A DNA stretch of 6,403 nt from Streptosporangiaceae bacterium (GCA_030045295.1 JASIGD010000311.1:1-6403), one strand, 5' to 3'; positions 1 through 6,065 are shown, numbered from the stretch's first letter. The notes: generated by a model not told the origin, from the sequence alone. Numbers and translations are program-made.

Positions 1-765
1 CACCCGCGCACGGAACGATGCCTCGACGGCTCCCTTCGCCGGCAGCGGCCCCGCGATCGGGTCTGTCCCGTCGAGCTGGCGATCGGTGAGGCTGGTTGGC
101 AGCTCCAGCAACGCCAGCGGGTTGCCGCGCGCGGAGCGGACGAGCATCGTCACGATCTGGTCCGCCACCGGACGCTTGAGCCGCGATTGGAGCAGGGCAC
201 GAGCGGCTGTATCGTCCAGGCCGCCGAACTCGAGCTCCGGAAACCCGGCCGCCTCGAATCGCTGTCCCCTCCGCTGCCGCGAGGCGATTAGCATCGCAAC
301 AGGCTCCGCCTCGAGCCGGCGGCCGGCAAACGCAAGTGCCTCCTGCGAGGGCCGGTCGAGCCAGTGTGCGTCGTCGATCAGGCACAGCAACGCCGCGTCG
401 TCGCACGCCTCACCGAGCACGCTGAGCAGCCCGAGCGAGACCAGGTAAGGGCTCTGAACCGGGTCGAAGCTCAGGCCGAACGCACCGCGCAGCGCGGCCT
501 GCTGCGGGGCAGGCAGCCGGTCCAGCAGTCCCAGGCAGGGCCGCAGCAGCTGATGCAGGCCGGCGAACGGGAACTCGTGCTCGGCCTCGACCCCGGCGCA
601 CCGCAGTACGGTCATATCCCCGGCACTGCGCTCGGCATAGTCCAGGAGCGCGGTCTTCCCGATGCCGGGCTCGCCGCGGAGCACCAGCACGGCGCTGCGG
701 CCACCGCGGGCCTTTTGCAGCAACCCTTCGACGACACGCTGCTCAGCTTCGCGCCCCAGCAGCAT
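1..765 (-). CDS. LuxR-family (LAL-type) ATP-binding transcriptional regulator, N-terminal part
   Basis: This is the first 255 codons of a large STAND-type ATPase regulator; the 3' end is cut by the window edge. Read on the minus strand, residues 2-9 give the usual LLGREAEQ opening. A Walker A motif GEPGIGKT is at 31-38, and Walker B is at about 126-137 (LLCLIDDAHWLD). The conserved GNPLALLELP follows at about 214-223. In LAL regulators this N-terminal module binds ATP and is followed by a long helical-repeat region and a C-terminal LuxR helix-turn-helix, usually about 900 residues in total; those parts would lie beyond position 1 and are not seen. The ATG at 765 is the only start codon after an in-frame TAG at 787-789. 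It has no Shine-Dalgarno but a TACCAT hexamer 7 nt upstream, so it is probably leaderless. The gene is divergent from the lipoprotein gene. Its inducer and targets are unknown. Confidence 0.92.
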   Translation of the reverse strand, partial: MLLGREAEQRVVEGLLQKARGGRSAVLVLRGEPGIGKTALLDYAERSAGDMTVLRCAGVEAEHEFPFAGLHQLLRPCLGLLDRLPAPQQAALRGAFGLSFDPVQSPYLVSLGLLSVLGEACDDAALLCLIDDAHWLDRPSQEALAFAGRRLEAEPVAMLIASRQRRGQRFEAAGFPELEFGGLDDTAARALLQSRLKRPVADQIVTMLVRSARGNPLALLELPTSLTDRQLDGTDPIAGPLPAKGAVEASFRARV

Positions 766-772
766 AAAGCCA

Positions 773-778
773 ATGGTA
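773..778 (-). promoter_or_regulatory. Predicted -10 element (TACCAT) of a leaderless promoter for the LAL regulator
   Basis: On the minus strand TACCAT fits the actinobacterial TANNNT -10 pattern and is followed by 7 nt and then the ATG at 765, so transcription should begin at or next to the start codon. No recognisable Shine-Dalgarno lies between. A -35 hexamer at normal spacing would fall around 796-802, inside the inverted repeat at 792-815, and does not match TTGACA well. A weak -35 covered by a palindrome suggests activator-dependent or repressible control; that is inference. Confidence 0.45.
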
Positions 779-791
779 GGACGGCACTAGC

Positions 792-815
792 CCAGTGACT
801 AGGGACAGTCACTGG
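792..815. promoter_or_regulatory. 24-bp inverted repeat, candidate operator in the divergent regulator/lipoprotein region
   Basis: Two 9-bp arms, CCAGTGACT and AGTCACTGG, match perfectly around a 6-bp centre (AGGGAC). The symmetry centre is about 38 bp upstream of the regulator's start codon, which is also its predicted transcription start, so the repeat covers the predicted -35 region. It lies about 95-118 bp upstream of the lipoprotein start. A dimeric regulator could bind here; the LAL protein itself or an unlinked factor are both possible. As RNA it could form a hairpin, but no T-tract follows and no gene ends here, so a terminator is unlikely. Confidence 0.5.
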
Positions 816-909
816 TGGATCCCCGGATACGACCGCGGCCGGCTCGGTCTTACCGTCGCCTCACCGATGCCCGCAGGGGTACGGGCCAGATGGCACAGGG
901 AGGCACGAA

Positions 910-1401
910 GTGTTCAGCAGCGTACAGGGTCCGGAGGCGAGATCGCGGATACTCGCGGCCGCCGCCGTCGCAGTGACCGCAGTGGGTTTGTCGGCCTGCG
1001 CCGCGTCGGGTGGAGCGCCGGCGGCCACGCCGACCAAGACCGTAACCCAGACCGCGCAGGCCAGCCCGGCCCCCGCGGCGAGCAAACCGACGGCGGCCCC
1101 CAGCGCGCCGGCCAGTCGGCCCGCCGACTCGTCGTCAGCAGGCAAGCTGCCCGACTACCAGCCGTCGACCGTGGTAAGCAAGTCTGCGTACTCCATCGTG
1201 CTCACGTCGCCCGATTCGGTCAGCAAAATCGGCGCGTTCTACCGGAACGCCCTGGCCACCGGCGGATGGCACGTGACGTCTTCCTCGATGAGTGCCTACC
1301 ACGCGAGTCTCGCCGCATACCGCAGCAACGAGGGCGTGAGCGTGTCGGTCTACTCGCGCGGGAGCGGTTCCGGCATCTCGATCAGCACGCACCCCCGGTG
1401 A
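910..1401 (+). CDS. Secreted lipoprotein with Ala/Pro/Thr-rich linker and small C-terminal domain, function unknown
   Basis: The protein has 163 residues and starts at GTG, preceded by an AGGGAGG Shine-Dalgarno (897-903) with 6-nt spacing, which fixes the start. The N-terminus is a lipoprotein signal peptide: basic residues at R11 and R13, a hydrophobic stretch at about 14-27, and a lipobox LSAC with Cys30 as the predicted lipidation site. Residues 31-78 form a low-complexity Ala/Pro/Thr/Ser linker, and 79-163 form a compact domain. The segment SPDSVSKIGAFYRNAL followed by GGW resembles the widespread 'SPDSVxxVxxFYRxxLxxxGW' pattern of actinobacterial lipoproteins whose role is not established. 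The mature protein would be anchored on the outer face of the cytoplasmic membrane with the domain held off by the linker. It is divergent from the LAL regulator and may share control through the inverted repeat at 792-815. No catalytic motif is seen. Confidence 0.88.
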   Translation: MFSSVQGPEARSRILAAAAVAVTAVGLSACAASGGAPAATPTKTVTQTAQASPAPAASKPTAAPSAPASRPADSSSAGKLPDYQPSTVVSKSAYSIVLTSPDSVSKIGAFYRNALATGGWHVTSSSMSAYHASLAAYRSNEGVSVSVYSRGSGSGISISTHPR

Positions 1402-1407
1402 CCGGGG
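1393..1407 (+). terminator. GC-rich hairpin spanning the lipoprotein stop codon, possible terminator
   Basis: CCCCGGT and ACCGGGG are perfectly complementary around one G, giving a realistic 6-bp stem with a TGA loop; the stop codon TGA (1399-1401) sits in the loop. No T-run follows, so it is not a classical intrinsic terminator. Tail-less GC hairpins near stop codons are common in actinomycetes and may terminate or protect the mRNA. Its position over the stop is suggestive, but a hairpin this size can also arise by chance at this GC content. Confidence 0.25.
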
Positions 1408-1481
1408 AGCGCCGGGCCGATGGTCACGCACGTCGCGGTTTCGGCTTCCCCGTTTTGCCGGCCTGGATCATCGCCGTCCCT

Positions 1482-1519
1482 GCGGTGCACCGCCGGCGCC
1501 GATCCGCGATTTCGGTGCA
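1482..1519. repeat. 12-bp perfect palindrome with a repeated half-site in the gap before the metallopeptidase gene
   Basis: GCGGTGCACCGC at 1482-1493 is a perfect palindrome. Its half CGGTGCA recurs at 1513-1519, where it also pairs with TGCACCG at 1486-1492 across a 20-nt loop. It lies about 100-140 bp upstream of the metallopeptidase start, inside the 215-bp gap 1402-1619, where I find no gene. A binding site is possible, but GC-rich palindromes of this size are expected occasionally. Confidence 0.2.
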
Positions 1520-1606
1520 GGCCCGGATGCAGTTGGCCGCGGCCGGCGGGTACCTCCCGCCACGCCGTTGCAGATGCTGAGGTACGGCAGGCGAGCTCAC
1601 TGGCCA

Positions 1607-1612
1607 TACGAT
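1607..1612 (+). promoter_or_regulatory. Predicted -10 element (TACGAT) of a leaderless promoter for the metallopeptidase gene
   Basis: TACGAT matches TANNNT and is separated by 7 nt from the GTG at 1620. No Shine-Dalgarno precedes that GTG, so leaderless initiation would explain it. The same hexamer occurs 6 nt before the cyclase start at 6078. No good -35 hexamer is visible. Confidence 0.4.
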
Positions 1613-1619
1613 CGCGTTG

Positions 1620-2513
1620 GTGACGGCTCGACGAAAACTCGCCGGGCAGTGCCCGGAGAGGTGGGAGGACCTGGTGGAGGCACAGCCGGAGCGCCAGCTG
1701 GCAGACCCGCCTGCTACCTGGCAGGAGCACTGGTTCGACCACCGCCAGCTGCTCCGGCTATACCACAGCGACGAGCACTGCGTGATCTACGTGGACCCCG
1801 ACGTGCGCCGCTCTGAGATCCGGTGGCTGCCCCGGTTCATCAACGTGACCTGGCAGTACTCCAAGGCAGCCTACGGCGACGGGTTCGGGTCCGACCCGCG
1901 CGTCTACTCCATCCACCACGCCGGGCGGCACGGCGGCGGCCATGCGGGCTACTACTTCAGCCCGGTCCACGATTACCGCAACGTCAGCGACTGCGGGCTG
2001 GACAACTGGCGGGAGGCAAACACCCTCGCTCGCGAGCTGCCCGCTCACGAGATCGGACATTCGGTGGAGAGCGCCAACAACGGCGCCCACGGCTCACCGG
2101 CGTACGAGATCTGGGGTGACAGCAAGTGGGCCGAGTTTTACATCTATGACCTTTACGCGGCGCTGGGCCTGGACCGCGAGGCCAAGGGCGTCTACCGCCG
2201 GTTCGCCGGCAATACCGACGATTTCCCTCGCCGGAGGACCCGCTGGTTCCGCGACTGGTTTTACCCGCTGTGGCGTGACTGCGGGCAGGCAGAGGTCATG
2301 AACAGGTTCTTCCGGGAGCTGGCCCGGCACTTCCCGCGCGACTCCGGCGGCAGTTACACACGGCGGATGAACTGGGGCGAGTACGTCCACTTCACCAGCG
2401 GTGCTGCGGCCGCCGACATGAGCGGTCAGGCCGCCCGCGCTTTCGGCTGGCCCCACGAGTGGGCCGGCCAGCTGGAGCGCGCTCGCGAGCAGTTCCCTGG
2501 CATCACGTACTGA
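1620..2513 (+). CDS. Gluzincin-like zinc metallopeptidase (HExxH-x24-E), no signal peptide seen
   Basis: From GTG 1620 the product has 297 residues. The zinc motif HEIGH is at 143-147, and a Glu in SKWAEFYIYD at about 172 gives HExxH-x24-E, the spacing allowed in M60-like gluzincins; H143 and H147 should bind zinc with that Glu, and E144 should be the general base. Around it are family-like blocks: TWQEHWFDH near 33-41, HDYRNV near 117-122, AHGSPAYEIWGDSKW, WFRDWFYPLW near 209-218, and a C-terminus ending AFGWPHEW then FPGITY. From memory, similar proteins in Streptomyces and relatives are secreted and often carry a lectin domain. Here there is neither, and an in-frame TGA at 1578-1580 rules out an upstream signal peptide without a frameshift. 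Start choice: GTG 1620 sits 7 nt after a -10-like TACGAT. TTG 1617 is one codon longer, and GTG 1674, preceded by GGGAGGA, would give 279 residues. Peptidase activity is inferred; the substrate is unknown. Confidence 0.85.
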   Translation: MTARRKLAGQCPERWEDLVEAQPERQLADPPATWQEHWFDHRQLLRLYHSDEHCVIYVDPDVRRSEIRWLPRFINVTWQYSKAAYGDGFGSDPRVYSIHHAGRHGGGHAGYYFSPVHDYRNVSDCGLDNWREANTLARELPAHEIGHSVESANNGAHGSPAYEIWGDSKWAEFYIYDLYAALGLDREAKGVYRRFAGNTDDFPRRRTRWFRDWFYPLWRDCGQAEVMNRFFRELARHFPRDSGGSYTRRMNWGEYVHFTSGAAAADMSGQAARAFGWPHEWAGQLERAREQFPGITY

Positions 2514-2558
2514 AATACAGGGCCGTGCCACCGGGAGCGTTCGTTTTACAGGCGTTTG

Positions 2559-3602
2559 TCAGGGATTCGTTGGCTGGTACTCAAAGCTTGGCCCGGCCTT
2601 GCCGCCGCGTCCCGAATCGATCCGGGCCAGAGTCAGCGCCTGCTCTTTGAGTGATTCCATCATCCCGACCGCGGCGGAAAGGCGGCTGGGGTTGCCGTTG
2701 AACGCCTCGTGAAGGACCTTCAGCAGGCTGGTATAGGTGTAGTTGAACGTCTCGCACCCGAACCGCGCTGCCGAGCCGCCGTGGTAGTCGGCCCGCTTCG
2801 GGTTCGCCCGCACGCGCGCGACCTTCGCCGGGTCGAACGGGATACGATCCCCGGTGTAGGTCCATGACGGCGGGACTTTGCCGTCCGAGACGAGCCTTCG
2901 GCCCTGCACGATCTCGCTGAAACGGTAGTAGTGAGCCAGCTCGCCCCAGGCCAGAGGGTCAGATGGCGAATACCGGGTGCCCTCGCCCTGCAAGACGATG
3001 AAGTCGATCGCCTTCTCGGCGTCGTCCAGCTTATGGACCGGGAAGATCTCCCAGGAGGAGAAGTCCTGCGTGACCTGGTACGCCGGGTCGCCGGTGAAGA
3101 TGGTCCGGCCTCGGCGGAGCTGCCTGGTCTCGAGCTCCTCCATGCTCCTCCGGATCCGGCCGTAGAACATGCCTACCGTTAGCGGCTGCCCGGCAGCGGT
3201 GCGGGCAGCTTTAATCGCGACTGGGTCCTCCGGCTCCTCGATCATCATGAAGACGTTCTGGGTCTGCGGTATCGAGAACCGCTCGAGCGTTACGACGAGC
3301 CCGCCCTGGACAGTCCCGGGAAGCGGCCCTGGATACGCCGGGATGAACCCCGGCTTGTCAATACAAGGGGCACCGCCGATCGCGTTAAGAACGTTCGCGG
3401 CCAGGGTGAAGTGGGCCATTTCCTCAACGACAACCGAATGGATGAGCTCGGCGATCTCAGTGTTGTCGGCGCCGAGCGAGTAGAGCGCATACAGGTACGG
3501 CGGGATCGTCGCGTGCTCAAGTTCGATCGCGCTCTGGAGCGCCGTCCGCAGCCCGCCGATCGAGTTGAGGTTCGCGACGAGCTGAGGCTTTATCAGCAAC
3601 AT
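2559..3602 (-). CDS. Ferritin-like protein resembling the C-terminal catalytic half of VioB/RebD-type imine-coupling synthases
   Basis: This 347-residue protein belongs to the ferritin-like family found as the C-terminal half of VioB and RebD, which couple two aryl-pyruvate imines (iminophenyl-pyruvate dimer synthase type, Pfam PF12902 as I recall). Candidate metal-binding carboxylate/His residues lie in helices: E27/E29 in ELEHATIPPYLYAL, E61 and H64 in EEMAH, E155/E156 in SMEELE, and E221, H224 and E230 in GELAHYYRFSEI. A QGEGT block at 205-209 precedes the last motif, as DQGEG does in VioB. No signal peptide or membrane segment is seen, so it should be cytoplasmic. It starts at ATG 3602, overlapping the stop of the large upstream gene as TGATG; GAAAGG about 10 nt upstream is a weak ribosome site, so translation is probably coupled. 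VioB carries both halves in one chain. The true substrate is unknown. The gene converges on the metallopeptidase with only 45 bp (2514-2558) between, where I see no clear terminator. Confidence 0.88.
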   Translation of the reverse strand: MLLIKPQLVANLNSIGGLRTALQSAIELEHATIPPYLYALYSLGADNTEIAELIHSVVVEEMAHFTLAANVLNAIGGAPCIDKPGFIPAYPGPLPGTVQGGLVVTLERFSIPQTQNVFMMIEEPEDPVAIKAARTAAGQPLTVGMFYGRIRRSMEELETRQLRRGRTIFTGDPAYQVTQDFSSWEIFPVHKLDDAEKAIDFIVLQGEGTRYSPSDPLAWGELAHYYRFSEIVQGRRLVSDGKVPPSWTYTGDRIPFDPAKVARVRANPKRADYHGGSAARFGCETFNYTYTSLLKVLHEAFNGNPSRLSAAVGMMESLKEQALTLARIDSGRGGKAGPSFEYQPTNP

Positions 3603-5458
3603 CAGGGCTTGGCCTTTCTTGAGAGCATTCGCCCGAATGCGGCTCCCTTGCCGCCCAGCAGCTGCGCGCCTGCGGCTGCGGGTCCGGCTGCGGCGACCTG
3701 GGGGGGACGAGCGCCCGCGGGCTTCGCCGGCGGAGCCGTCCCGAGCAATGGCTTGCCGTCTGCCCCCGGGCTGGTGAGCCAGCGCAGGATCGCCGCCCTC
3801 TTCGCGGTCGAAAGGTCACGCGTCACCGGCATCGAGTTCGCGTCCTGTACCGGGAGGCTGAAGACGAGCAGGAGCAGCTTCCGGTGGGCGCAGACGTCGT
3901 CGTAGGACGACAGGTCGAGGAAGTCCTGCATGATCGGATACAGGTTGGCGTACTGCTGGAACACCGGCTGGAGGCTGCCGTGCCACGTCGGGGGATCGTC
4001 CGCCTGAAAACCGCTCCACACGAGCAGGCTGACGAAGTTCTGCGGGTCGGCGGGGATCCCGCCGCCATCTGCCAGGGTCGCGCGGATGCCGTAAACCTGA
4101 CCGTCGATGTAGACGCGGGGGTTTCCCGGGTCGCAGGTTGTGACGGTGACGACCGCAGCGCCGTCGCCGTCCGTGGTCACGGTCCCCGGGAAGCTGACGG
4201 CGCTCGCCGGCACGCCGACGGTCCAGCTCGCCGGGTACGCCTGATAAGAACCAGCCGCCTGGGACGGAGGCTGCAGTCCGCCGCTGTCCTGGGCTAGCCG
4301 GATGGTGGCGCCCGCATACGGCCGGCCGAGCTTCGTGGCGTACAGACGGACACTCGCCGAGCCGCCCGGATCGCAGCGGAACGCGAGCTGGTCGGGACGC
4401 ACGTACACGACGGCCTCGACCAGCGCCGGCGTCGCCTGGCGACCGCACGAAAGCGACATCGGCGTGGTCGCCATCCGCTCGAGCTCAGCCGCGGTCAACG
4501 GCCGGTCGGCAGGCAAGGCGACGACACCCGCCGTCTCCTCGTACCAGCCCGAGCTCTGGTAGGGCACCGGGCAGAACGGCTCGACATCCTCGCCGAGGCA
4601 AAGTGAGAGCTTGCCGACGCGCTCGTTGTCAATGTCGCCGCCCGGCTCCTTCGTCGGCAGCGCGTTACCCAGGTCGAGGTACAGCCTGGACGTCGCCGAG
4701 TCGACGGCGCCGACACAGAAATTGACATTCACCTTGTTCGCCGTGTCCGCTGGCAGGACGAACTGGCGGCCCCGCACTAGGTGCTTGGGTTCGGCGGCGC
4801 CTCCCGGTCCGATCGTGCCTACGAGACGCCCGCGCGTGAACTGGGCCTCGCCAAAGGTCTCGTTGTACCCGTCGACCATGAACTTGATGGAAAGGAGCCT
4901 GTCCGGTGAAGCATCGCGCAGCGCGGTGAGGAACGGCGAACTGCTTATGTCGCCCCACTCCACCGCGGTCAGGACGGATTGGTAATACGCGCATGCCGTC
5001 CTGTCTGAGGGTTGGCCCGGCGCGCGTCCCCAGATGTCGAAGAACGCCGCTGGCTCGTAGGTCCCCCGGAACCGAGTCGCGCCGGCGTCGTCGGTGATGC
5101 GAACTTCGAGGCCGAAAAGCATCGAGACCATCTGCTGGCAGGGGTCGAGGTCTACGATCTTGGCCGGCGCGGTGCGATCAGAGTCTGCGACCAGCAGTCT
5201 TCGGACCGGGTCGTCGGCAGGAGCAGGCGACCCGTCAGCCAGGAACGCCGAGGTCACGCGGCAGTCGATCAGCCTGAAGTCAGCGTCGCCGCGAGGGTCG
5301 AACCAGCCATTGGGGGGATCTCCTTTCGGTCCCTGCAGTTCCTGGAACGAAGGCAGGAACGTCGAGTTGTCGAAGTGCGTCGGGTCGTTGTTGACCGACG
5401 ACGTGGCCGCCTGGAACCGGCCGGCGAAATGCAGCCGCAGCGGGCCAAGGTAGCTCAT
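3602..5458 (-). CDS. Large protein resembling the N-terminal half of VioB, partner of the ferritin-like protein
   Basis: The product has 618 residues, without signal peptide or membrane segments. The N-terminus (about 8-30, LHFAGRFQAATSSVNNDP) resembles the opening of VioB. Residues 503-561 match the block before VioB's ferritin-like half: YANLYPIMQDFLDLSSYDD, then MPVTRDLSTAKRAAILRWL at 543-561, against VioB's MPSTRELSAPK. Residues about 365-462 look like an Ig-like beta domain (AGATIRL, then VTTDGDGAAVVTVT). The tail 562-618 is Ala/Pro/Gly-rich and ends in basic residues, as expected of an interdomain linker. With the next gene (347 residues) the total is 965, close to the roughly 1000 of VioB. 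This half probably supports or shapes the ferritin-like active site; it has no catalytic motif I recognise. The ATG at 5458 has an AGGAGG 6 nt upstream and overlaps the stop of a broken small reading frame (ATGA). It is co-transcribed with the ferritin-like gene (TGATG overlap). Confidence 0.85.
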   Translation of the reverse strand: MSYLGPLRLHFAGRFQAATSSVNNDPTHFDNSTFLPSFQELQGPKGDPPNGWFDPRGDADFRLIDCRVTSAFLADGSPAPADDPVRRLLVADSDRTAPAKIVDLDPCQQMVSMLFGLEVRITDDAGATRFRGTYEPAAFFDIWGRAPGQPSDRTACAYYQSVLTAVEWGDISSSPFLTALRDASPDRLLSIKFMVDGYNETFGEAQFTRGRLVGTIGPGGAAEPKHLVRGRQFVLPADTANKVNVNFCVGAVDSATSRLYLDLGNALPTKEPGGDIDNERVGKLSLCLGEDVEPFCPVPYQSSGWYEETAGVVALPADRPLTAAELERMATTPMSLSCGRQATPALVEAVVYVRPDQLAFRCDPGGSASVRLYATKLGRPYAGATIRLAQDSGGLQPPSQAAGSYQAYPASWTVGVPASAVSFPGTVTTDGDGAAVVTVTTCDPGNPRVYIDGQVYGIRATLADGGGIPADPQNFVSLLVWSGFQADDPPTWHGSLQPVFQQYANLYPIMQDFLDLSSYDDVCAHRKLLLLVFSLPVQDANSMPVTRDLSTAKRAAILRWLTSPGADGKPLLGTAPPAKPAGARPPQVAAAGPAAAGAQLLGGKGAAFGRMLSRKAKP

Positions 5459-5464
5459 TGCATT

Positions 5465-5470
5465 CCTCCT
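5465..5470 (-). promoter_or_regulatory. Strong ribosome binding site (AGGAGG) deciding the start of the VioB-like gene
   Basis: AGGAGG on the minus strand is followed by 6 nt and then ATG 5458. An out-of-frame ATG at 5463-5461 lies only 1 nt from the site, too close to compete. The site is also the GGA GGA (Gly-Gly) codons near the end of the broken small gene, so the two genes are arranged for coupled translation. Confidence 0.8.
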
Positions 5471-5557
5471 CGGGTATCGGGAAGGCGGACGAGGCCGAGG
5501 TGCGAGTCAATTAGTTCGCCCGTTTCGAAGTTGATGAGGAAGTTCGACGTGATCGCC

Positions 5558-5581
5558 CCGGCCGCACTAGCGAGCGGCCGG
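5558..5581. repeat. GC-rich inverted repeat (8-bp arms, 8-nt loop) inside the broken small gene
   Basis: CCGGCCGC at 5558-5565 and GCGGCCGG at 5574-5581 pair perfectly across ACTAGCGA. In the transcript this would be a stable hairpin 100-123 nt upstream of the VioB-like start. The second of the two frame breaks falls inside it (the TAG of the middle frame is in the loop). A hairpin could promote sequencing or replication indels, or act on translation or transcription. No T-tract follows. Confidence 0.45.
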
Positions 5582-5680
5582 TCCCACGTCGATCTTCACA
5601 CCACGACCCGCGGCTGAAGGCGTCGGCGCTAGGCGGTCCAAGCAGGTCCTGGGCATAATTGTTATCGGTCATCAGGGAGA

Positions 5681-5686
5681 AACGTA
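5681..5686 (-). promoter_or_regulatory. Candidate -10 element (TACGTT) for the small gene/VioB-like/ferritin-like unit
   Basis: TACGTT fits TANNNT and lies 8 nt before ATG 5672, which has no Shine-Dalgarno; this is the same leaderless arrangement as elsewhere in the window. Another TANNNT, TAGTTT, lies at 5702-5697 on the same strand. No convincing -35 is seen for either. If real, transcription of the three-gene minus-strand unit would start near 5672. Confidence 0.28.
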
Positions 5687-6065
5687 CCTGGAATCGAAAC
5701 TAGCACGCCAGGTATTAACCGGCTGGTGAGGCGTAGGCATGACATTGATTCTTCTCCTGGACGCACGCCGCTGAGCGACGCATTCTGGTCCGGCTGCCAG
5801 CCCGCCGGATGAACTTTATTGCTGCCCGGTGATCTGGATTCGCAACAGCGGCAACCGCTGGCCCACCACGCGGGTCCGCGGCCGGAGGGGATGAACGGCG
5901 CGGCGGCGGTGCGCCTGGAGGTGGTCCCGCCGCTGCTCATTCTGGCCTCGGGAGCGTCGGCGGTAAAGGCAGGCCGGCGCGGGCTCAGCGGCCGGGACCC
6001 GCCGGATGAGCCGGTCCCGGGTTGGATGAGGTCCTGCTGGCCGGGGGCTGCCGGACCCGGCCTTC
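5687..6065. other. Intergenic region with no supportable gene
   Basis: Open frames exist on both strands here, but their translations are Arg/Ser/Gly/Pro-rich with no motif, as expected by chance in GC-rich DNA. The most protein-like is a minus-strand stretch ending in VVGQRLPLLRIQITGQQ and a stop near 5818, which has no start or family I can identify and could be a remnant. The region separates the divergent VioB-like unit and cyclase gene and presumably carries their promoters. Confidence 0.4.

Larger units (their letters stand above)
5455..5672 (-). pseudogene. Broken small gene (about 70 codons, fragments in three frames) upstream of the VioB-like gene
   Basis: Three protein-like pieces lie in order in different minus-strand frames. 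The first starts at ATG 5672 (MTDNNYAQDLLGPPSADAF) and stays protein-like to about 5607. The second, VKIDVGPAAR, reads 5599-5570 and meets TAG at 5567-5569. The third is open from 5595, is convincing from about 5565 (AAGAITSNFL, then NFETGELIDSHLGLVRLP) and stops at TGA 5455-5457. That stop overlaps the start of the large VioB-like gene as ATGA, the usual sign of a coupled upstream gene. Neither junction can be read without a shift; both shifts go the same way, each equivalent to one extra base or two missing ones. The third-frame piece has no ATG, GTG or TTG start before its penultimate codon. Decay, sequencing or assembly indels, or recoding could all explain it. No family is recognised. AT-rich codons such as AAC AAT TAT account for the local AT-rich patch. 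Confidence 0.45.

Noticed and set aside
1545..1561. GGCGGG/CCCGCC stem with a 5-nt loop before the metallopeptidase gene
   Set aside because: A 6-bp GC stem is common at this base composition, no T-tract follows, and it is not placed near a stop or start.
795..1580. A 261-codon plus-strand open frame across the lipoprotein gene
   Set aside because: It is a wrong-frame shadow: Arg-rich, with no motif. The 910-1401 frame has a signal peptide, lipobox and ribosome site.
2514..2558. Convergent gap searched for a bidirectional terminator
   Set aside because: No inverted repeat longer than 4-5 bp is visible. Only short T runs such as TTTT at 2544-2547 are present, without a stem beside them.
5651..5666. 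AT-rich patch (ATAATTGTTAT) considered as a -10 region or operator
   Set aside because: It is better explained as the AAC AAT TAT codons of the small broken gene, and no spaced -35 accompanies it on either strand.
5739..5774. An 11-codon plus-strand peptide frame (MTLILLLDARR) with GTGAGG upstream, considered as a leader peptide
   Set aside because: The next plus-strand gene begins about 300 bp later with its own promoter-like hexamer, and no attenuator structure links them.
5662..5940. A 92-codon minus-strand open frame in the gap before the cyclase gene
   Set aside because: The translation is Ser/Arg/Gly/Pro-rich with scattered Cys and Trp, has no motif and no ribosome site, and overlaps the start of the better-supported small broken gene in another frame.
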